64,000 nucleotides of DNA from Sphagnum compactum (Eukaryota; Bryophyta; Sphagnopsida; Sphagnales), in assembly GCA_965153455.1 (NCBI GenBank), contig OZ234500.1, positions 11,470,001 to 11,534,000 of the forward strand. Direction: 5' to 3'. Numbering within the stretch: the stretch's first letter is position 1; every line of letters starts with the position of its first letter. Position numbers and translations under genes: made by a program. A model generated the notes under the pieces. It was not told the origin of the DNA, ran no database searches, and saw only the letters and a program-made list of their open reading frames with translations. Shown here one piece after another: positions 51,061 through 63,030 of the stretch.

Positions 51061-51310
51061 AACGAGAATTAATTGAGGGTTAATTCGAATTTAATTGAAA
51101 TTAGCTAAGATTTAACTAAAAATAAACTAAGACTTAACTATGATTTAACTAAAATTTAACTAAAAATTAATTGAAAGTTAATTAAAACTGAACCAATAAT
51201 TAATTAAAAGTGAATTAAAAATTAATTGATAATTAATAATGATGCAAATGATGATGCAAGCAATGATGTAAGCAACGATGTTGGTGTAAACAATGATGCA
51301 AGCGATATGT
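51060..51310. repeat. AATTAA-rich and GATGCAA-rich low-complexity DNA
   Basis: A block of TTAACTAAAATTTAACT-type units to about 51240 is followed by GATGATGCAAGCAATGATG-type units to about 51305. Confidence 0.75.
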
Positions 51311-52596
51311 GTTAATGGTGTTCATGACACACCTTTGACTTGAGCTTATACTAATGTTTACCACACCCAACATTGACTTGTGCTAATCATATTATCACAA
51401 AATCACAATTTGATTTGGTTGTTAAACTTTCCAATGAACTAATGATTCAATAATTAATTATGTTCCTCACATAATTGGTTGCATGCCAAACAACCACATT
51501 GGCAACATTTGATGATTCTAATATCTTTAGCAAGTTTTTTCAAACCTTTCAAGGAGAGGTTTCTTTTTTATTACCTTTTGTCATGTCACATTTTCATGTT
51601 TATTTATTTTACATTTATTGTGGTACATTTTAAGGTTTTTATATGTGTTTTCGAGATACCATTGAAATCCTATGAGTTACGTCTCATTAAAAAGGATAAA
51701 ATTATGTTGAGTTATCAATAGTTTTCTAAAACCTTAGTTATTCTCAAAAAGGGATGTCACAATTCACTTTTTAACATTCATAATTTCACATGACTAGTTT
51801 GAAAATTATGATTATGTCTTCAATGAAACTTTTCTATTAAGTAATTGGTTTGTAACCCACTATTGAATTTTTTTCCATGAGACCATTTAAATGACCATCA
51901 CATGTGCCAATTGTTATAGTTGACTTCCCAATGAAAACAATCATTTTCTTTTACAAAACATAATCCAAAACAAACACAAAAAATGAAATAAAATAATTAT
52001 TATTTATTATTGGATCCTCTAGATTATTCCAAGAGCAACAAAGAAAGCAATCAAATGAACAAAATCTCCACATCGAAAAAATGATTCAAACCAATGGAAA
52101 GAACAATATCCTTCAATAAAAGTGAATGAAGTGAGTTCATGTGCAAAGTTGGAACCAACACAAAGAAATGGGAGTGACTTTGAAAACAAGAACTTGATAC
52201 AGATCATGTTTTTATTGTCGTAAAGAAGCCCCCATTCTTAAAACTACATTTAACAAGTGCACAAGCAATGTGCTAGAACCACACGTGAATAAATAGCTAT
52301 TACACAATGAGCTATTAGTTCACTCAAGATAACTAAAGAAAACAAATTCAAGCCACCAAATCCAACAATCCCATTGACTTGAAAAAAAATAAATCTTCAA
52401 ACATACACACAAACCCTATTATGATAAACATTGAAAATAAAGGTCCTTTTTTTACCATTTCCATTTATCCTCAAAAGATTCCCACAAACCTACCAAACCC
52501 TATTACACATTTAATCATTAGTACACTCAAAATAACTTAGAAAATAAATAAAATTCACACCACCACCAAATCCAGCAATTTCATTGATCATAACAT

Positions 52597-52724
52597 ATTT
52601 CTACACAAAAGTTGGAGGTCGAATGCAATTTTTTTTTAAATTATTATTTTGGGCTACACATTTCTAAACAAAAGTTGGAGGTCGAATGTAATTTTTTTTT
52701 AAATTATTATTTTGGGCTACACAG
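52597..52724. repeat. 64-bp direct tandem duplication
   Basis: Two near-identical units contain AAAAGTTGGAGGTCGAATG, an AATTTTTTTT run and ATTATTATTTTGGGCTACAC. Confidence 0.92.
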
Positions 52725-52799
52725 GGGCCTATTCACCACCCTTTGCTTCTAATATTATAACCCTTGTCTGTTTACAGTTAAAAATAAAATCCCCAAACA

Positions 52800-53410
52800 T
52801 TCAGAGAGAAAATGGAACCCTAAAAGCCCTAACCTTCATGAGATTGCCTCCCCCAAGGCCTGTGCGACACGGAACCGCCGGTTCCTAGACAAAGGAGATC
52901 CGGATGATGCTGGTCGATGTGCGGGCGTACTGGACTACTTCTCGAAAGGAAAAAAGCCTTGAAGGCGCGCACATGCTGCGACGTGTTGTGGGGGTGCGAA
53001 GCGATTTCCTGCACTTGACTAACGGTTCGCAATACTCTGGCTACTCGCCATGTGGCTCTGATGAACGTCAGTCATCATCACGTCAGGACGTCAGGGCTCT
53101 CTGGGGACTTAAGTAGTAGGCTAACTTAGCAGCTGGATAGGAAGGAGCTTGCAGTACGCTCGGGAAGCACCTGTCGAATGCTGACTACTGACTCCCCAGG
53201 CAGCGGCAGCAGCAGCAAAGCAGCTGAAAAAGTAAGTAAGTACTTAAGTACCCATCGTCGTCTTCAAAACTTGGCGGTGCCTACTCTCAACCCAAATGCC
53301 CCGAAGGCTCCAGCGCAGTGCCGGGTTCTTTCCAGTGTTTGTGCGGGTCTCTCTCTTTAGAGATGAGGGCGCTCCACGTACTCTCCGGTTATCAGAAGGG
53401 TGTATGTACG
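52800..53410. other. GC-richer unannotated island
   Basis: Composition shifts to higher GC than the flanks. Short open frames exist on both strands (for example 52904-53116, plus) but show no family motif and no clear splice partners. It may be an old gene fragment or an unclassified mobile element. Confidence 0.35.
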
Positions 53411-53414
53411 TTTA

Positions 53415-53830
53415 CCCGGCGGGTGAAACGTAACAGAAACCCGGTTTTTGGGGGTATAGGACCTCGGTTCTCTCAGTTTTCCTTTTGGAAAAAAAAAAAA
53501 AAAAAAATTCAAAACCCTGTGCTCCAAAGCACTGGGTTCATTGATTGACGTTCCTGACCTAACCAGAACCGGCGGTTGTCTGGTTTTGAAGTTTCTCCAA
53601 GAATTGGAACCGGCGGTTCTTTAATTTCTCGGGAAAACTGAAACCGATGGCTCTCGGATCTCGATCTTTCAGAAAAGCTACACCGGCGGTTCTTTGATTC
53701 CTCAGGAAAACTGAAAAAACAGATGGTTCTTTGATTCGGATCTTTCAGAAAACCTAAAAACTGACGGTTCTTTGGTTCTGAAAACTTCAAAGAAACAGAA
53801 CCGCCGGTTATTTTTAAACACCAAATAACC
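53415..53830. repeat. ACCGGCGGTTCTTTGATTC degenerate tandem repeat
   Basis: About seven to eight units of 40-55 bp, each with a GAACCGGCGGTTCT-like palindromic core followed by TTGATT and a CAGAAAA(C/A)CTGAAAC block. Most resembles 57100-57260 and 31850-32200. Confidence 0.82.
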
Positions 53831-54000
53831 GCACCACACTGGTGCTTTTCTACGGTTTTGTGGTGTGGCCACGCTGGTGATCATCCCACAAGAGGAATTA
53901 GCTAAATTTGGCGAAAGGTCAGAGAGGAAAATAGAACAGATTTAAAGAAAACTACTATATTTTGGCGACTTGCTCACTGTTAACCTATTGTCTAAATATG

Positions 54001-54024
54001 GTGATTTCAGGGGGGGGGGGGGAA
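54001..54024. repeat. Poly-G tract
   Basis: A run of about 14 G residues at 54010-54023, followed by an A-rich stretch. Confidence 0.9.
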
Positions 54025-54875
54025 AATAAATCTCAAAATCTAAATGAATTAGGTGCACATTTTTTCACAAAAATCCTATGTATGAGTTGCACTGGATTTT
54101 ATTTTTTTTGTGTTGGTAACAACCATGGGTCAGCTCCCTCGAGAGGGAGGGAGGAACCAAGCTGATGATTAACGATAACTCAGTTAAACCAAAGGGCATT
54201 TTAGGCTATAAATTTTTAAATAAATTTTTGAGGGGAGTTTAAAGTGCCCTTCAAATATTCTACAAAATTAATGGCCAAGTTGCTACAGCTGGAAATTACC
54301 AGTGTTTGTACTGATTGCAATTGGATGAAGAAAATCCACTGTATGCGGGTTTGGCTCAGGAAAATGGTTTTGGCTCACTCAGCATAATTGTGCAGGTTGC
54401 CGTGGCTGGTAAAAGGCGCTGTGCACCTGCAGAAAAAGAGTGTAATAAATTTGATCTAACTGGTGCTCAGTGTTTCTGATTGGCCCATCGTAATGATTGG
54501 TCCAGGTGGTTTGCTATTACTAGTCCCCCACCTATTTGCTCTCCCCCTTTCAGTTTTATGGGTGGGGTTGAAAAAGAGAGTACATGACTAAACTTGGATG
54601 TGAAAAAAAATGTATTCAGAGGGACACATGCTGAGCACCGCTGGAGATGCTCTAATACTTTCACAGTGGCCTGGTCCTGGCATTGAGCATGAGGTGGGTA
54701 TAAATCTGGAACTGAGGCTGGTATTACCTCAGGCCCATTTGAGTCTGATACTGAACAGCATCTCCACCAACGCTCAATATATGATGACCCTGCAGAAGTA
54801 TTTCTCACATCCAAGTTAGTCGGGCCAAAGTGAACCAGCACTCACCAGCACACCATCCACTGGATGTCTCTTATT

Positions 54876-55240
54876 ACTCGGTTGTGGATGAACCTCAACT
54901 GAGTTCATATTTGGTTTCACCTTCGTAACCAATTCTGTAGGAAAATAGGTAACTACTAGGTAAGTAGATGGTTTACACATGGGTAAAGGCCTTTTTTCTA
55001 CCTACCTACTACTAACAACCTGCTTGTAAAGGCCTTTTTTCTACCTACCTACTACTAACAACCTGCTTGTGGGTTAGTAGTAGGCAGGTAGGGGAAAAAG
55101 GAACTGAGCTTAACCAGCGTGGTTGGCTAGGGAATTGGAACTGAACAGAAAACTGGTTTCCTGACCACTTACCATTCATCCTTCATGGTGCACTGGTGGG
55201 TGCTGGTCCACTCCGGCCCAAGTTAGGTACTAACTTTTTT
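54876..55240 (+). repeat. Dispersed TAGG-core repeat R3, copy 3
   Basis: This copy has GGTTGTGGATGAACCTCAAC, TATTTGGTTTCACCTTCGTA, GGAAAATAGGTAACTACTA, a CTACCTACCTACTACTAACA block duplicated within the copy (about 54999 and 55041), GAACTGAGCTTAACCAGC and CACTGGTGGGTGCTGG. It is closest to the 25567 copy. Confidence 0.85.
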
Positions 55241-56324
55241 TCCTTCCAACCCCAACCGAAAAACTGAAATTGGGACTGCAAATAGGTGGGAGACTACTAA
55301 TAGCAACCCACTTCGACCAGTTCAGGGTCACATACTGAGCATTGGTGGAGATGCACTAGAGTTGGTATTGTCTCATGTGATACTAGACTGGTATGTTCTT
55401 CCCTACCAATATACATATGAATACCATATCCTTAGGTTGCTCCCTATATACCAGTACAAATTACCCAACTCTAACTCTGACCTAAACCCACCGCCACCAG
55501 TTTTCACATCTGAATTGTTAATTGTTTGTTGTTAATTAAGCTTGCCAGGCCTTTTTGTTGTCTCGCTTCTTCATTTCTTCTTTCTCAATTTCTTTATAGT
55601 AAAGGTTTGTTAGACTTACATGAACCGGTGGTGAACTTTGTCTACTCCATGGAATTGGGTAGGTCGAAATTGGCCTTTAAAATTTTGTTAATCTGAGACC
55701 AAGTGGAAAAAATTTGATGTTTTAATTAATTCAGGCTCGTAAGATTTTGTCAATTTGTAAGGATGGAATTCAAAATTGTGATGAGCCCTCATTGCGAATG
55801 CAATTTGATGCAATAGAGTAAGAAAGAGTGGAATGTGCAAAGCATCGGCTTAGGCACAACATCGTAGTAGAGTCTAATGACAAGCATTTTGAAAATGTGA
55901 AATTCATTTGGATGATTGCACTTGGAATGCTTCATTTAAGTAGATTGAAAGGTCTCTGGAAATTTTTTTAAAACATTTGCAACAACAAAAATGATGAAAA
56001 TGTTTTGAACCTAGTTGAAAAGTTGTTATTTAGCCAAATTTGGCTATTAATCAGATATAAAGTTTGGTAAAAAAAAGGGATCCCTCTATATTCTTGACTA
56101 CTTACCTAGAGCTTATCATGCAAATCTGGCAAATTTGGGAATTTTTTTTCATTTGACTAAATTATTTAATTTATTTTTTTTCTAAAAAATGCCTATTAAA
56201 TTGCATCAAAATCTAGTGTTGAAATCTATTGGAGTTTGTTTGTTTTGTTTTGTATTGTATTGTGCTTATGAGATCCATCGAACCGGGATGCTTCAGATCA
56301 CATTCTTGGTGTCTTTGGAAAGCT

Positions 56325-56545
56325 CTGAACAAGGAGAGGTGCTTGGGCTTTTTGGTTCCATGACAGTTTGGACTTGTGGTGCAAAAGTTCTTGAATATTG
56401 AAAATGATTTTTTCACTGAAAATTAAATTAAATTAAATCAAATCGTAGCTGAAAATTTCGGAGGAATTGGAATGTGCCTTTGGTGTTGTTGGAAAGATCT
56501 TGATGAGCAAGATTTAATGGAATTTTTACTCGCTAAGATTTGGAC
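56325..56545 (+). repeat. Dispersed repeat R2, copy 2
   Basis: Second copy of the 23255-23475 repeat, sharing AAGTTCTTGAATATTGAA, AGCTGAAAATTTCGGAGGAA and GGAAAGATCTTGATGAGCA. Its right end runs directly into the hairpin element at 56544. Confidence 0.85.
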
Positions 56546-56676
56546 GTTCAAATATATATTTATACTATAATTATATATAATAATTAATTAGTTAAATATA
56601 TATTTATTAATTATATATAATTAATTAATATATAATATATAATATATATATATAGTATAAATATATATTTGAACGT
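56544..56676. mobile_element. AT-rich hairpin element (MITE-like), 133 bp
   Basis: The ends are exact inverted repeats: ACGTTCAAATATATATTTAT plus ACTA at 56544-56567 and its reverse complement at 56653-56676, around an AT-only centre that can also fold. It lies at the right edge of repeat R2 copy 2. Clear target-site duplications are not evident. Confidence 0.75.
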
Positions 56677-56679
56677 GGT

Positions 56680-58347
56680 AACATACATTGCAAAACAATG
56701 TTCACATGTTGAGTTTCCCTATTTTGTAATAATGGGTTCGTTCACACTTGAGCCAACTGCACAGACCACACTATTTATAATGAATATTATTGAGACACAA
56801 CAGGCTGATATATTTATTTATTATTTTAGAGACAGTTAAAATACAATACAAAATTACATTTGTTTACAGACTCCGTATTAATTTAAGCCTTGAGCGCGGC
56901 CAGTGGCTACATGCTGTAACAGGCCAAAAAAAATTCTAGCCAAAATTCTAGATAGTTTAGCCAATAATATAAAATGATGCTTAAATACTTTTAAAAAATT
57001 CACTTGTCGTTTATAGCCAAATTTGGCTTCATCTTTTTGTGGATAATGGCGACCTCAGCTCCATCAGAAAATTTGAAAGGCCAAAAAAAAAACACGTGTT
57101 CTGCTGAATGCCGGTTCTTTGCCAGCTCCTGAAATAATTATAACCGGCGATTCTCTGAATCCGATGGTCCGTCGCAACCCGGAAGCGACGGTGCTTTGAC
57201 CCCCGGAAAGCCTCATGGATCGGAACCGCCGGGGGTTATGAGAAAAGGCAGAAATAACCGCACAACGCTTCTGTAAACCCGGCGTTCAAAGAAAGAGAGT
57301 TGCGACAAAGGAAAGACAGGCAAGGGCGGAGAAAGAAGAGCTCATAGGTAAAAGATGAGGAGGAAGCCGCGGCACAAGAGCGCAAAGGATGGGGAAAGGT
57401 AGGGTACGGCAGCGGCGGCTATGGCGATGGGGATTCTCTCTCTCCTCGCTTCTTTCAATAAATCCTTCGCTCGCGCTGCCGCTCCCTAACCTTCACCAAA
57501 TACCCCCTTCACTCTCAGAATCTTCAGATGCTCTAATTTAGAGCGCACCCATCTTGCGCTTTTTTTCATTTTCATTTGACACATGGATAGCTAGTCTCGT
57601 GAGGGAGGCAGGTTCTTGTCGGCAGATGTGATGTGGGGAAGGTTCAATCCCCTTAAGTCTGAATAGTTATGAGATTTAGCACTCAGAGTCAAGTTAACTG
57701 GATTGTGGAATGCTTATTTGACTGATGCAGTATTGGAAGTTGTTGTGAGTTTTTTTGTTGCTGCAGTTCTTGTTCTTTTTTTTTCGGGTCTCCACTTTTG
57801 TCTTTGCTTTTCTCATCATATTCTCCTCCTTAATTTTGATTTTGGGTTTTTGTCTGTTTTGTGCTTCAGGCTACTTTTCTCATACTGAACGTCTTTTTTT
57901 GTTTTTTGGTTTGTCCCCTGTTGTTCATGCTTCTCTGTTGTGGGTGGTTGGCTTTTGGGTAACAACAGCTGTCCATACATTCAAGACAGGCCAATCTCTC
58001 TTGAGGAGTGAATGTATGTAGTGGATGCTGCTGCCAAGAATTTGGAACTACCCACACTCAATAAGTTGCATTGATGTCATTCCACATGCTCATCACCACT
58101 TAATAGATTTTTAGCTTCAGATTTGGGTGTGGATTTGTCTTTTGCATGATGTCTTGACATCCTTGTTTTCTAGGGTTTGGTCTTAGATAGTGTTTGTCAG
58201 ACCCTCCTTCCAGACAGACCTCTGACTTTAGCTTGTTCAGAACTATTGCACAAAGAAGCTCCTCAAACCCATTGAAGAGATCTGGTGGAAAATCCGTCCC
58301 TGATTTTTTTTCCAGACATAAGTAAATCAATCTAGTTAGTGGATGGA
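56680..58347. other. Upstream region of the plus-strand GT14 gene
   Basis: It contains a GCCAAATTTGGC palindrome (57016), a CGGTTC-type repeat block (57100-57260) and a GC-rich stretch at 57280-57480 that is the best candidate for a promoter or leader. A B-box-like GGTTCAATCCCC lies at about 57641. Leader exons were not resolved; a TAG lies in frame at 58333, just upstream of the start. Confidence 0.45.
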
Positions 58348-60950
58348 ATGAAGAAAGTAATGCAAGTGCCTTTCTGGTTGGCAACAATGGAGAGAAAATG
58401 GCTTTTGCCTTTAGTGGCAAGCACGCTCATCTCCATAGCTTTGTTACTTGCTGCAACTGTAAGCCTGGGGGCTTCGTCATCGTCACATGGTGGTGCGAAA
58501 AGCTCTGTATTCCAATTTCTGCCGCTGCGGGAGGAGGAAGAACATGTGCAATTCATTGAAGAAGTATCAGAACAAGAGCTACTAGTGGAAAATTTGCCAC
58601 CACCCCCAAGGTTTGCATACTTGATCTCTGGTACCAAAGGTGATGGTGCCCGGATGCAAAGAGTGGTACAAGCTCTTTATCACCCGCGGAACTACTACCT
58701 TCTTCATCTCGATCTTGAGGCTCCAACACAGGAGAGGATCGAACTTGCACGGTATGTGCAGAGTCAACCTGCTTTCACAGAAGCCCAGAATGTGTACGTG
58801 GTGGGTAAGGCCAATTTGGTTACATATCGTGGTCCGACCATGATTGCAGCAACCCTTCATGGAGCTGCCATTTTGCTCCGGCAAAGTGAAAACTGGGATT
58901 GGTTTATCAATTTAAGTGCATCTGATTATCCACTCATTACTCAAGATGGTATGACTTGCTGCACTTCTGTCCTACTCCCTTCTGTGCTTTTTTCTCCTCA
59001 ACCTGTCTCCTGTTCTCATCAAGCTTCTGGCCCTCTTATTTAGGACCTTCCAATCTTTGGGTGTTGCACCATACTCACTCACATCACAGAAAATTATGTA
59101 ATTATTTGAGACCTTTGAGCAGAAGGGTTATAGGGGTTTAGGGTTACACACATCTCAGTGTCTAACGCACTTGTTCCTTGAATGAATAGATCTTCTTCAT
59201 GTTTTCTCCTATTTGCCAAAGGACCTCAACTTCATCGAGCACACAAGCGACATTGGCTGGAAAGAGTAAGCCTGGATGATTCACTTTTCCCTGATGATTT
59301 CAATTTCAATCCTTTGAAGATTTTGTGGTGTCCAAACCTGGGGTGGTTTTGACTTTCCTTTCCTTTACCATTCAAATGGAAATAGTCTTCCTGTAGAGTA
59401 GCCCTCTGTTTCTGTGTCTGCAGTTGGCATGTTTGTTTTTGGTTTTGTTGAACTGACACAATGGGTGCCCTCAAAGTGTTGTTTTGGAGTTTTCTCTGCC
59501 GCCTCATCTGTAGCTTATGAACTCATGAGCTTGACTTTTCATTGTTGTCTCATTCCAACATATCTAGCAGTAGCTCTGACAAAAGAAAAATCCATCCCTC
59601 CCCACCGAATTAGACTTACTGACATTGTTTTTTGTTGTGGATTTGGAAGATTTCAACGAGCAAAACCTATCATAATTGACCCTGGTTTGTATATGGACAA
59701 GAAGACTGACATATTCTGGGCAACTCAGAGACGAGCTGTACCCACTGCTTTCCGGCTGTTTACAGGTATCTTTCTCCTCTCCAAACTTGCAAGTATATTG
59801 AAATTCTAGTTTTATCCATGATAAGATGAGAGGGTCCATACAGGAGAAAAATCCCAGGAGATGGGTAGCTACCATTATGAACACTTCCTGTGAGAGTGCT
59901 TTGAGATCCATACACTCGATTGCAAAACTTTTGAATAAGCCTGTTTTGGGCATGTGTCTAAAGCAGACAGACTACATCCAAGTAGTCACCAGTGGTTATT
60001 CAGAGATAAATAGCAGCTAGTGATCATCATCATCATCCATTCATGATGATGATATTGGATGCTTTGTGATTGACATTCACATTGCTGTGATGTACCCAAT
60101 TATGTCGGATTTGGTTTGCCAGAAAATTTGTTACCTTGCCAAGTGTTAGTTATCATGCAGTTTTCTTTACAATCTCATAGATATATGTCTTGGGTCCCTG
60201 AGTAAGAGTGAGCTGGTTGACACGTTTACTACACTTGTAGCCTGATATTGAATAAGTGCAGTTTTTTTTTCCCTGTTTATTGAGTTTGAAATGCCTTTAG
60301 ATCTGTCTATTTCATCAAGTTTCTCATTTGTGACGTCAGGTGAAAACAGCTTGCAACTGTTATCTCACTTCATGTCAAAACAGAATTTGTAAACCCATTC
60401 AGCTTATAATGTGGGATTGGTTGCAGGTTCAGCATGGGTAGCATTAACCCGTTCATTTATGGAGTACTGCATACATGGTTATGACAATTTACCTCGCACA
60501 ATGCTTATGTATTATACAAACTTTGTGTCGTCACCAGAAGGTTACTTTCACACAGTGCTTTGCAACAGCCAAGAGTTTCGTAACACGACAGTAAATCACG
60601 ACCTGCACTACATTGCTTGGGACACACCACCAAAACAGCATCCACTGTCTCTCACAGTAGATGACCTCCAAAACATGACTGCAAGTGGTGCTGCATTTGC
60701 CAGGAAGTTTGATCGTGAGGATCCTGTACTTGATAAAATTGATGAAACCCTTCTTCAGCGGCCAAAAGGAAAATTCACACCTGGTGGTTGGTGTATTGGG
60801 ACCGACCCTCATATAGATCCTTGTTCAGTGAGGGGTGAATCTAGTGTCCTCCGACCAGGGCCTGGAGCTCGAAGGTTTGAAGATCTCATTGTCCGCCTCT
60901 TATCCCCATCAACATTTCGGTCAGAGCAGTGTGTTAGTCCACAGAAGTAG
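58348..60950 (+). CDS. GT14 (Branch/DUF266) glycosyltransferase, second copy
   Basis: Paralogue of the gene at 13102-15318. Exons are 58348-58948, 59190-59265, 59650-59765 and 60427-60950, giving 438 aa. Exons 2 and 3 are exactly as long as in the other copy (76 and 116 nt) and all three intron phases match. Residues about 18-40 form the signal anchor; the stem is more acidic than in the paralogue (EEEEHVQFIEE). Motifs include YLISGTKGDGARM, ALYHPRNYYLLHLDLEAP, WDWFINLSASDYPLITQD, LNFIEHTSDIGWKE, KPIIIDPGLY, FVSSPEGYFHTVLCNS and FTPGGWCIG. The likely role is adding glucuronic acid or a related sugar to cell-wall proteoglycans in the Golgi; this is family inference. Start ATG 58348 follows a close in-frame stop. 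The first intron holds a telomere-type motif at 59133. Confidence 0.94.
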
Positions 60951-63030
60951 AAATTCCAGTTGTTCTCTTTTCACTTATGCCAAAGGGGTGTGGGAGTGTC
61001 AAGGGGTTCAGGTGCAGGGTAGTGAAACCTCCTTCCAATGCAGTTCTCAACCTTCACCCAGCTTAGAAACTCCCTGTAAGTCCATTGCAGGTCAGGGGAA
61101 TTTGAAAATGGATCATGGTTTTGGCCTCTTACTTCCTCCTTTTCCCATCCCTTAACACTGTTTACATGAGCTCCTTTTGTCACGAAACTTTGTTCTCAGG
61201 CAGGTGAGTTTCTCTTTTAGACAGGTAGGAATTACTATTTTATCTGTACAAACACGCGCTTAAATTTCCCCTGTGGATGATGAAGATCTTTAGAACATGA
61301 TATCTGTATTCTTGATACTGGATACACTGGAACACAAGTTTCAGTTGATCCTTGCCAGGCAAACATAGAAGACAGGGGTGAGTACTAAGTCACTGGCCAA
61401 AGCTGCCTACTTTCACAATCAAGCAGGATTTTGGTGGCCTTTATACTCATTTACTGCTACTCCATTGAAAAGAAAATACTGGTTGCCCGGAGCTGAGGAC
61501 ACTGATATTCCAATGAGATGAGGTATGATGTGACGGAAGAGATTACAGTAATAAATATAGACCCAACTTGTATTTTTCTTGGGTGGAGCTTTTTGTGGTG
61601 TTTTGTTTAGATAGAAAGTTTGCTAGCTGAACATTGTTGCCATTCGTGTGGTGAGGTATATCAAGGAATGTGAAGTGACCTCGTGTTGCTCTCAAATTAT
61701 TTTCTGTATTGGTCAGCAGAAGGTCAGCAGAAGGGCGTCATGGGTTTAAGCGGGTTGTGGATGGGTAGTGATGAAGCTTGACCTAGTTGAAAGGCAATAG
61801 GAAAAAATGCTGGGATGACGTGCAGTCTGCTGGGGATCTAGCTTGTTTTGTGAGAGAGCCTCCTACAACAAGGGGAATCCTGAAGAGTATTTAGTATGTT
61901 TTTCCTCAGTTTTTGCACAACTTCACAATGGGGGATCATCTTCAATCTTCAATGAAGCAGACCAACAATTTAGCTGTGAGTCATCAGTTGAGGTATCTTA
62001 GATCCAGCAGGTGATCTTGCATCTATGTGCAAGCTTAGTTTCAAGCTACAATTTTTGTAGTACCTGATAGAGAACTTTCTATTGAACCTGAACACTGTAT
62101 CTCCACTGTTGTGTACCAATTAGAGACCTTCCCATGAAACCTGAACACTAAGATGGTGGAAAAGCCTTCTTTGCCTTGCAAATTGGTCACGTTCATGATG
62201 GGATAATATTCTACTTTTTCAAATAAATTCATTGCTTTGAATTTGGCAGGATTTTTTATTAACTGATGTGTAAAATAATAAATGCTACATTAATTTTGAA
62301 ATTGCACTTTTAAAATATTATGGCTGAGAGCAAGATGGTATCTGTCCCTAAATTACTATTTGAAACAAATTGCCACATGCAGTGAAGATGTTGTAAGGTG
62401 GAATAAATTAATTATTAAGTCCTACAAATTTTTGAGCATCATATCTACTGCAACTACAAGAAGAAAGGATCAACACCTTCAGGTTTTTTTCCAGTGTCAA
62501 GTTACATGTCAGTTAGCCTAGACCCACAAGGGAGGAGTTGGAAAAATGGGTGGAGATGTTCTTAGGCAGTCCGTTAGTTTTGTCAATTTTCAATCACCTT
62601 CATAGACACTGAAAGAATTGGCTGTGATGAATTTTGCACAGTACAAATTCGAAATGCACACCAGGAAATGGGGTTCTGCTACAAGAAGAGGATGCAAACA
62701 GAAAAGGAGGGGAGGGGGAAGGGTGAGAGAGCAGAATTAGGGAAACACTTTCTATTGCACTGAAAGAAAAACTCAAGCCAGAATGTTGGCTCCCAGTCAA
62801 GATGGTACACAGAAATGCTTCAGGAACATCAATCTCAAGCATTTGTGTTGCAACCCCAATGAGATGCTAGAGATGCTTCCATTAAAGATCTCCTGTAGAA
62901 CTGAAGATTGCAGCTACAAAAATTCACTGTTGACATTCTACTCTTCCACAAATTGGAGGGAAGCTATTGAACACTAGGGGCTCAATAATGATCTCTGACT
63001 AAAAGACTATGCTAAAGCTTGCCCAGTTCC
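60951..63030. other. GT14 3' flank and intergenic DNA
   Basis: The first several hundred bases should be the GT14 3' untranslated region. From about 62600 to 63030 it is probably the 3' flank of the convergent minus-strand gene. I see no further gene or repeat copy. Confidence 0.5.

Noticed and set aside
52904-53116. 70-codon frame in a GC-richer island
   Set aside because: Too short, no motif and no visible splice context.
57590-57660. Possible second SINE with B-box-like GGTTCAATCCCC
   Set aside because: No convincing A box at the right spacing.
59414-59809. 131-codon plus-strand frame inside the second GT14 gene
   Set aside because: It runs through intron 2 into exon 3; only 59650-59765 is coding.
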